Made by a program: the position numbers and the translations under genes | Notes under the pieces: generated by a model | Seen by the model: the letters and a program-made list of their open reading frames with translations, nothing else | Databases searched by the model: none | What the model was told of the DNA's origin: nothing | From: Shinella sp. SUS2 | GTDB taxonomy: Bacteria > Pseudomonadota > Alphaproteobacteria > Rhizobiales > Rhizobiaceae | Length of the DNA stretch: 64,000 nucleotides | Direction of reading: 5' to 3' | NCBI RefSeq assembly: GCF_001262505.1 | Contig: NZ_KQ410742.1 | Location: forward strand, 62,001-126,000 | Shown here: positions 58,392 through 64,000 of the stretch, piece after piece | Numbering within the stretch: position 1 is the first letter of the stretch | Layout: each line of letters opens with the position of its first letter

Positions 58392-59783
58392 CTAGCCGTC
58401 CATCCCGGGAAAGCGGATCGTCACGCGGAGGCCACGCCCGTTCGCGCCGCTGTCCAGCGTCATCGTCGCATCGAACAGCGCGGCGATTTCCTCCACGATA
58501 GGCAGGCCAAGACCCATGCCCGGCGCATCACGATGCTCGCCACGGGAAAAGCGCTGGCGCACGAGGCCGCGGCGCTCGGGAGGAATACCGGGGCCGTTGT
58601 CCTCCACATCGAGAAGCACCGTGCCCGCGGTGCGCCGGACGCGCACCGTTACCTCTGCCTCCTTGCCGGCATAGGCGATGGCGTTTTCCAGGAGATTGCG
58701 CAGAAGCTCTCCGAAAAGCAGCGGCTCGGCGCGAGCGAAGGCGGGCCCATCTCCCTCGAAGCCGAGATCGATGCCGGCCTCGGCAGCCGTGGGTACGCGG
58801 TCGGCGGTAAGCTGCTGGGCAAGCGCAGCGATATCGACGGGTGCCGGCTTCTGCGGCTCGTTGGACCCGGCAGCATCGATCTTGGCCATCAGCAGCAGCT
58901 GGGCAAGGATGCGCTCGGCATGGGCAACCCCAGCATCGCCCTTGCGGGCGGCCTCCTGCGCTTCCTCCAGCGTGCCGGCGCGGCTCGCCAGCGCGAGCTG
59001 GGTGCGGATGATGGCGAGCGGCGTACGCAGCTGGTGGCTGGCATTGCCGGAAAAGTGGCGGAGAGCATCGAGCGCCGACTGCAGGCGCACCATGAAGGAA
59101 TTCACGGTATCGACGAGGCCCTGCACCTCACTCGGCACGCGCTGCTCGATGGGGTGCAGATCGTTCGGGCTGCGCTCGGCAATGGCATCGCTGAGCCTGT
59201 AGAGCGGACGCAGCGACACGGTAACGGCGATCCAGACGATGAGAGCGGCGCCCGCGATCATCATGGCAAGACGCAGCGCCGAGCGTAGCAGGATCGTCTG
59301 GGTCAGCTGCCGGCGGGCAATGGTTGTCTCGGCAACCGTCACCGCGAAGGGCACGGAATTGATGCCGGTCGATGCCGAGCGCTGCAGGACGGCAATGCGG
59401 ATCGGCTCGCCGCGGAAGGTCGCATCCGCAAAACCGATCGACTGGCCGGCCGTCGGCGCGATCGTCGGCAGGGTCTGGTAGCCGGTGATGAACCGGCCGG
59501 GCGGCCCGTCGACGCGATAGAACACCCGGTCCTGCGCGGCCGACGTCAGCATCTCCAGCGCGACATAGGGAATATCCACCTCGAGCGTGCCGTGCTCCGT
59601 CACCACCACCCGCTCGGCAATCGCCAGCGCCGAGCCCGCCAGCACACGATCGGAAACCTCGTTCGCCGTCTTGACGGCCTCGTGGTAGGTGTCGAAGAGC
59701 GCCACCGTGCCGATCACCGCCGTGGAGACGAGCAGCCAGAGCAGCAGGCGACGGCGCAGCGATGAGGCCGGAAGGAGCGTCAA
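58392..59783 (-). CDS. tctE: Sensor histidine kinase, TctE type
   Basis: The 463-residue kinase has an N-terminal membrane segment (LLLWLLVSTAVIGTVALF), a periplasmic 2CSK_N-type sensor of about 130 residues, a second segment (LAMMIAGAALIVWIAVTV), a HAMP-like linker, the phospho-His in FSGNASHQLRTPLAI, N-box LLENAIAYA and G-box DNGPGIP. The start is TTG, overlapping the TctD stop by four bases, so its translation depends on tctD. The partner genes and divergent tctCBA indicate citrate or other tricarboxylates as signal. The 290 bases after it hold an AT-rich patch between two copies of a 14-base repeat. Confidence 0.9.
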   Translation of the reverse strand: MTLLPASSLRRRLLLWLLVSTAVIGTVALFDTYHEAVKTANEVSDRVLAGSALAIAERVVVTEHGTLEVDIPYVALEMLTSAAQDRVFYRVDGPPGRFITGYQTLPTIAPTAGQSIGFADATFRGEPIRIAVLQRSASTGINSVPFAVTVAETTIARRQLTQTILLRSALRLAMMIAGAALIVWIAVTVSLRPLYRLSDAIAERSPNDLHPIEQRVPSEVQGLVDTVNSFMVRLQSALDALRHFSGNASHQLRTPLAIIRTQLALASRAGTLEEAQEAARKGDAGVAHAERILAQLLLMAKIDAAGSNEPQKPAPVDIAALAQQLTADRVPTAAEAGIDLGFEGDGPAFARAEPLLFGELLRNLLENAIAYAGKEAEVTVRVRRTAGTVLLDVEDNGPGIPPERRGLVRQRFSRGEHRDAPGMGLGLPIVEEIAALFDATMTLDSGANGRGLRVTIRFPGMDG

Positions 59784-60454
59784 GCGACGGGCGCCTTGTC
59801 GAGATAGTAGCCGATGCCGCGCGCGGTGCGCACGGTCAGCCCGTGCGGTGCCAACCGCTTGCGAAGCCGGCTGACATATTGCTCGATGGCATTGGCCGAG
59901 AGGTCGTCGTCGAAGGCCGCGAGCGACTGCATGATCGCCTCCTTGGCAACCACCTTGCCGGCGCGCATGAAGAGGATTTCGAGCAGGCCGAGTTCGCGCG
60001 CGGGAATGTCGAGCGGTGCGCCGTCAGCGGAAAAGCTGCGCGAATTGAGATCCAGCACGACGCCGCCGAAGGTGATCGCCGCCGAGCGAAGCCCCGCCTG
60101 CCGGCGCAGCAACATGCGCACGCGCGCTTCGAATTCGGAGATATCGAAGGGCTTGATCATATAGTCGTCGGCGCCGAGATCGAGACCGCGCACCCGCTCC
60201 TCCGGCGCGCCGCGAGCGGTGAGAATCAGGACGGCCGCCTTGCTCCGGCGGGCCCGCATGGCGCGGAGCACGTCGAGACCGTCCATTTCCGGCAGTGTCA
60301 GGTCGAGGATGACGAGATCGAAGCTCTCCGACGCGATGGCGGCATCGGCGGAAGCGCCGTCGCGCACGACGTCCACCGCATGCCCGGTGCCCTTCAGGAT
60401 GGCGGACAGGCCGTCCGCCAGGGCTTCGTTGTCCTCGACCAGCAGAATGCGCAC
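59780..60454 (-). CDS. tctD: Response regulator, TctD type (OmpR family)
   Basis: The 224-residue regulator has a receiver domain with the acidic pocket (LVEDNEAL), phospho-Asp in LVILDLTLPEMDG and Lys in YMIKPFD, followed by an OmpR-type winged helix. GTG 60454 is preceded by AAGGAGAAA, a better site than any ATG upstream. It is the first gene of a tctDE operon and is divergent from the binding-protein gene, 77 bases away. Confidence 0.92.
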   Translation of the reverse strand: MRILLVEDNEALADGLSAILKGTGHAVDVVRDGASADAAIASESFDLVILDLTLPEMDGLDVLRAMRARRSKAAVLILTARGAPEERVRGLDLGADDYMIKPFDISEFEARVRMLLRRQAGLRSAAITFGGVVLDLNSRSFSADGAPLDIPARELGLLEILFMRAGKVVAKEAIMQSLAAFDDDLSANAIEQYVSRLRKRLAPHGLTVRTARGIGYYLDKAPVA

Positions 60455-60531
60455 GTCTTTCTCCTTCCGCCGCGAACTTAACGGCGGGCGGCGCACTTGT
60501 GAACGGCCTCGCGCTTTGGCAAGGTCGCGCC

Positions 60532-61599
60532 ATGCGTCTTGTCCTCATTCTTCTTGCGCTCCTGGCAGCGCCCCTGCCCGCATTTTCCGAGCCGACCTTC
60601 TTTCCGGCGCGCAACGGCAATGCCGACGCCCCCGTGCTTGTCGTCTATTCTTCGCTGGACGAACCGCTCGCCCGGCCGATGATCAAGGGCTTCCAGGAGG
60701 CCAACCAGGATGTGGCGCTGCGCTACGACGAGATGCTGACCGGCGAGGTCTACGACCGCATCGTGCGCGAGACCGATGCCGGAGAGAAAACGGCCGATTT
60801 CGCCTTCTCCTCGGCCATGGACCTTCAGGTCAAGCTCAGCAATGACGGTTATGCCCAGCGCAGCGACCTGCCGATGAGCGACCGCTGGCCGGCCTGGGCC
60901 AACTGGCGCAACACCGCCTATGCGCTGACCTTCGAGCCCGCCGTCTTCGTCTACCACAAGCCGAGCTTCAAGGGCGAGAAGCCGCCGGCCTCGCGCGCGG
61001 AATTCGTCGGTTACCTCAAGCGGCAGGGCGAGAAGGTCTATGGCCGCATCGGCACCTACGACATCGAGCGCTCCGGCGTCGGCTTCCTCTTCATGGCCCG
61101 CGACCAGGAGCAGTTCGGGGACATCTGGACGGTGATCCAGGCGATGGGCGCGGCGGGGGTCAAGCTCTATTCCACCAGCTCGGCCATTCTGGAACGCGTC
61201 GCCGACGGGCGTTTCGTGCTTGGCTACAACATTCTCGGTTCCTATGCCGCGGACTGGGCCTCGCGGCATCCCGATGTCGGCATCGTGCTGCCGAAGGACT
61301 ACACCGTCGTCATGTCGCGAATCGGCCTCGTGCCGCAGGCCGCCGCCAACCCCGAACTCGGCCGGCGCTATCTTGCCTTCTTCATGTCGAAGGAGGGCCA
61401 GACGATCATGGCCCGCGAACTCCAGATCGCCGCCGTCAGCCCCGAGGTGTCGGGCTCGAACACCGCGCGCACGATGAGCGCGCTGCTCGGCGCGCAGCTC
61501 AAGCCCGTGCCGGTCAGTCCGGGCCTGATGGTCTATCTCGACCAGGTGAAGCGGGCCCGGCTGATCGCCCGCTGGAACGAGGTTCTGCGCACCCAGTAG
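60532..61599 (+). CDS. Orphan ABC-type substrate-binding protein beside TctDE
   Basis: The 355-residue protein has a signal peptide (RLVLILLALLAAPLPAFS) and an Fe3+/putrescine-like periplasmic binding fold (VLVVYSSLDEPLARPMIKGF; YALTFEPAVFVYHKPSF; DYTVVMSRIGL). No ABC permease or ATPase gene is near. It is divergent from tctDE by 77 bases and precedes tctCBA. In rhizobia a binding protein often stands at this place, and it may deliver the ligand to TctE instead of taking part in transport; this is inference. ATG 60532 follows GGTCGC. Confidence 0.8.
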   Translation: MRLVLILLALLAAPLPAFSEPTFFPARNGNADAPVLVVYSSLDEPLARPMIKGFQEANQDVALRYDEMLTGEVYDRIVRETDAGEKTADFAFSSAMDLQVKLSNDGYAQRSDLPMSDRWPAWANWRNTAYALTFEPAVFVYHKPSFKGEKPPASRAEFVGYLKRQGEKVYGRIGTYDIERSGVGFLFMARDQEQFGDIWTVIQAMGAAGVKLYSTSSAILERVADGRFVLGYNILGSYAADWASRHPDVGIVLPKDYTVVMSRIGLVPQAAANPELGRRYLAFFMSKEGQTIMARELQIAAVSPEVSGSNTARTMSALLGAQLKPVPVSPGLMVYLDQVKRARLIARWNEVLRTQ

Positions 61600-61626
61600 C
61601 GCAAGGCGCTTCCATGCGGCAGCGCA

Positions 61627-61644
61627 ATGTCAGGTAGATGTCAG
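61627..61644 (+). promoter_or_regulatory. Candidate TctD-binding direct repeat
   Basis: ATGTCAG-GTAG-ATGTCAG: two identical 7-base half-sites at 61627-61633 and 61638-61644, 11 bases apart from start to start, as recognised by OmpR/PhoB-type regulators. It lies in the 217-base region before tctC. Confidence 0.55.
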
Positions 61645-61816
61645 CTTCCTGTGGTGCTTTTGGGCTCTTCATCGTCCGTGGAGGCGGACGGAAGACCGGG
61701 AGGAGAATTCTGCCGATATCGCCCGCGGACACAAAGTTCGCGCCGCCACCGGCCGCCCCATCCTCTCGCCAGAAGCAACGATGCGCGCAAAGCCGCGCCT
61801 GACGGAGGATACACTC

Positions 61817-62761
61817 TTGAAACATTTCTTCCTGGCATCCCTCATCGCCGGCGCCATGGCGCTTCCGGCGTTTGCTGCCGACTATTCGATCATCGCCCCG
61901 GCCGGCCCGGGCGGCGGCTGGGACCAGACGGCCCGTTCGCTGCAGACCGTCCTGCAGGACGAGAAGATTTCCGGCAGCGTGCAGGTGGTGAACGTTCCGG
62001 GCGCCGGCGGCACGATCGGCCTCGCCCAGTTCGCCAGCCAGAACAACGGCAACCCGAACGCTCTCATCGTCGGCGGTTACGTCATGGTCGGCGCGATCCT
62101 CACCAACCAGTCGCCGGTAACCCTCAAGGACGTGACGCCGATCGCCCGCCTGACCGGCGAATATGAAGCGATCGTCGTTCCGGCCGCTTCGCCGATCCAG
62201 ACCATGGATGACCTCGTGAAGGCCCTGAAGGCCGATCCGGGCGCGGTTTCCTGGGCTGGCGGCTCGGCCGGCGGTACCGACCACATCACGGCCGGCCTGA
62301 TCGCCAAGGCAGCCGGCGTCGATCCGACCAAGATCAACTATGTCGCCTATTCCGGCGGCGGCGAGGCGCTTGCCGCGATTCTCGGCAACCAGGTGACGGC
62401 CGGCATCTCCGGCTATGGTGAGTTCGAGGCCCAGGTGAAGGCCGGTACGCTCCGCCTCATCGCCATCTCCAGCGCCGAGCGCATCGAAGGCATCGACGCC
62501 CCGACCATCAAGGAAGGCGGTCTCGACGTCGTGGTCCAGAACTGGCGCATGGTCGCCGCGGCCCCGGGCCTTTCGGCCGAACAGGTGGCGGCGATCAACG
62601 CCGACATCGAGAAGGTCGTGACCTCCGCCGCCTGGAAGGACACCCTGAAGACCAAGGGCTGGCAGGACACCTATCTTGCCGGTGACGCCTTCAAGGAACA
62701 GCTCGACAAGGATGTCGCCGCAACGGAAAGCATCCTCAAGGACATCGGGCTCGTCAAATGA
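61817..62761 (+). CDS. tctC: Tricarboxylate transport periplasmic binding protein
   Basis: The 314-residue protein has a signal peptide (KHFFLASLIAGAMALPAFAA) and the Bug/TctC fold: APAGPGGGWDQTARSLQ, VVNVPGAGGTIGLAQF, WAGGSAGGTDHITAGL. Such proteins bind citrate or other carboxylates for the TctAB carrier. The start is TTG 61817 with GGAGG eight bases before it; an ATG at 61781 has no site and would break the signal peptide. First gene of tctCBA. Confidence 0.92.
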   Translation: MKHFFLASLIAGAMALPAFAADYSIIAPAGPGGGWDQTARSLQTVLQDEKISGSVQVVNVPGAGGTIGLAQFASQNNGNPNALIVGGYVMVGAILTNQSPVTLKDVTPIARLTGEYEAIVVPAASPIQTMDDLVKALKADPGAVSWAGGSAGGTDHITAGLIAKAAGVDPTKINYVAYSGGGEALAAILGNQVTAGISGYGEFEAQVKAGTLRLIAISSAERIEGIDAPTIKEGGLDVVVQNWRMVAAAPGLSAEQVAAINADIEKVVTSAAWKDTLKTKGWQDTYLAGDAFKEQLDKDVAATESILKDIGLVK

Positions 62762-63246
62762 GCGAGGTCTCCTCCTCCAACGAAAGGCGCCGCCCCGACC
62801 GGGCGGCGCTGGTCATCGCCCCCGTTCTTTTCGTCCTTGCCGCCGTGATCTGGTGGGATGCCGGGCGTCTTGCGGAGATGAGCAACTATTCCCGCATCGG
62901 CCCTGCCACCGTGCCGCATGTCGTTGCCATCGGTCTTGCCCTGCTCGCCGTCTGGACGGGCTTCGAAGCCTGGCGCGGCGACTTCCCGGAACGCGAGCCG
63001 ATCGAGGTCAAGCCGGTCGTCCTTATCGTGGCGGGCCTTGCCGGGCAGATGCTGTTGCTCAAGACCGCAGGCTTCTCCATTGCGACGGGCGTGCTCTTCG
63101 CGCTGACCGCCTTCGGTTTCGGCCGGCGCAAGCTCTGGATTTCGTTGCCAATAGGCATCGCCTTCAGCTTCGTCGTCTACATCATCTTCGGCCGTTTCCT
63201 GCAGCTCTCGCTGCCCGCCGGGCCGCTGGAACACCTGTTCTTCTGA
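62758..63246 (+). CDS. tctB: Tricarboxylate transport small membrane protein
   Basis: The 162-residue protein has four membrane segments (VIAPVLFVLAAVIWWDAG; HVVAIGLALLAVWTGFEAW and two more), as in TctB. It overlaps the tctC stop by four bases. The first 20 residues are charged and cytosolic. Confidence 0.9.
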   Translation: MSEVSSSNERRRPDRAALVIAPVLFVLAAVIWWDAGRLAEMSNYSRIGPATVPHVVAIGLALLAVWTGFEAWRGDFPEREPIEVKPVVLIVAGLAGQMLLLKTAGFSIATGVLFALTAFGFGRRKLWISLPIGIAFSFVVYIIFGRFLQLSLPAGPLEHLFF

Positions 63247-63256
63247 GGAGCTGACG

Positions 63257-64000
63257 ATGGGTACATTCGAATTCCTGCTGCAGGGCATCGCCATCGCCGC
63301 CCAGCCGATGAACCTGCTCTATGCGCTGATCGGCGTGACGCTCGGCACCGCCGTCGGCGTTCTGCCCGGTATCGGCCCGGCCCTCACCGTCGCGCTGCTT
63401 CTGCCAGTCACCTACAAGCTCGATCCGGCCGGCTCGCTCATCATGTTCGCCGGCATCTACTACGGCGGCATGTATGGCGGCTCGACCACCTCGATCCTGC
63501 TCAACACGCCGGGCGAAAGCGCCTCGGTCGTCACCGCTCTCGAGGGTAACAAGATGGCCCGCGCCGGCCGCGGCGGACCGGCGCTCGCGACGGCGGCGAT
63601 CGGCTCGTTCGTCGCCGGCCTCATCGCCACGCTCTGTCTCGCCTTCATCGCACCCTTCGTGGTCAAGTTCGCGCTTTCCTTCGGCCCGCGGGAATATTTC
63701 GCGCTGATGGTGCTCGCCTTCGTCACCGTCTCGGCGGCCTTTGGCGATTCGACGCTGCGAGGCCTGACCGCCCTCTTCATCGGCCTCGGCCTTGCCGTCA
63801 TCGGCATCGACCAGCAGACCGGTCAGGCGCGGCTTTCCTTCGGCATTCCGGATCTGCTCGACGGCATCGAGGTGACGACGCTCGCCGTCGCCATGTTCGC
63901 CATCGGCGAGACGCTCTACGTCGCCTGCCAGGGTGACCGCATTCCCGACAAGGTCGAGGCGGTGAAGGGCTCCGTCTGGATGAGTGCGCAGGACTGGGCC
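63257..64000 (+). CDS. tctA: Tricarboxylate transport large membrane protein, 5' part
   Basis: The 248 codons seen begin MGTFEFLLQGIAIAAQPMNL and include GVLPGIGPALTVALLLPVTY and YYGGMYGGSTTSILLNTPGE, the TctA family signatures. ATG 63257 follows TGAGGAG. About half of the protein (usual length about 500) lies beyond the right edge. Confidence 0.94.
   Translation, partial: MGTFEFLLQGIAIAAQPMNLLYALIGVTLGTAVGVLPGIGPALTVALLLPVTYKLDPAGSLIMFAGIYYGGMYGGSTTSILLNTPGESASVVTALEGNKMARAGRGGPALATAAIGSFVAGLIATLCLAFIAPFVVKFALSFGPREYFALMVLAFVTVSAAFGDSTLRGLTALFIGLGLAVIGIDQQTGQARLSFGIPDLLDGIEVTTLAVAMFAIGETLYVACQGDRIPDKVEAVKGSVWMSAQDWA

Noticed and set aside
1..64000. tRNA or rRNA genes, CRISPR arrays, insertion sequences, prophage or defence genes
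   Set aside because: I looked in the intergenic regions and among the coding regions and found no cloverleaf with CCA-type ends, no regular spaced repeats, and no transposase, integrase or nuclease motifs.

Overview
The window looks like an ordinary chromosomal stretch from an alphaproteobacterium of the order Hyphomicrobiales, most likely Rhizobiaceae (Shinella, Ensifer and Rhizobium relatives fit best; the genus is not settled by what I can see). The reasons are the high GC content, an EcfG-type general stress promoter in front of an rpoH2-type sigma factor, phaR divergent from phaAB, a TctDE/TctCBA tricarboxylate system, IalB- and CarD-family genes, and palindromic intergenic repeats of the rhizobial kind. 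I see no rRNA, tRNA, IS element, prophage, CRISPR array or defence island.

Layout. 1-1.9 kb: the end of a D-Ala-D-Ala carboxypeptidase, a CobW-type metallochaperone GTPase preceded by three tandem repeats, and a small secreted protein. 2.0-11.9 kb: a lysine/2-aminoadipate catabolic locus. A DAO-type oxidase (candidate L-pipecolate oxidase) and a LysR regulator face hglS, a D-2-hydroxyglutarate dehydrogenase, antiquitin-type amaB and an aminotransferase; a saccharopine/lysine-6-dehydrogenase family enzyme with a divergent Lrp regulator follows. Together they could take lysine-derived aminoadipate semialdehyde to 2-oxoglutarate. 12.1-17.0 kb: a GntR-controlled amine/amino-acid block (DadA-like dehydrogenase; divergent PuuA-like ligase and PuuB-like oxidase). 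17.0-20.6 kb: a TPP riboswitch and thiBPQ. 20.7-28.3 kb: M48 lipoprotein, Bax-inhibitor-1 protein, a ybbAP-like ABC pair divergent from tesA, thpR and a small LMW phosphatase. 28.6-34.7 kb: SUV3-like helicase, S4-domain protein, ferredoxin, carD and rpoH2.

34.8-43.6 kb: DeoR regulator with an MFS transporter, ispG, LysE exporter, ispA-hisC, mtgA, a GST and rpmF. 43.6-49.7 kb: phaR, phaAB, phhB, a YkvA-like protein, ialB and rlmN. 49.8-56.3 kb: a three-gene ABC importer of the TrpXYZ-like type, DUF1287 protein, LysE-type exporter, an SDR and argG. 56.4-58.1 kb: a MarR regulator coupled to a Bcr/CflA-type pump. 58.4-64.0 kb: TctE and TctD divergent from an orphan binding protein, then tctCBA with an 11-bp-phased direct repeat upstream; tctA runs off the window.

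The parts most worth a second look are the composite lysine pathway, the orphan binding protein between TctDE and TctCBA, the EcfG promoter of rpoH2, the cobW tandem repeats, and the helicase with a long disordered tail. Nothing here is clearly a new type of biological system; most genes belong to known families. Functions are assigned from motifs and remembered family features, without database searches.
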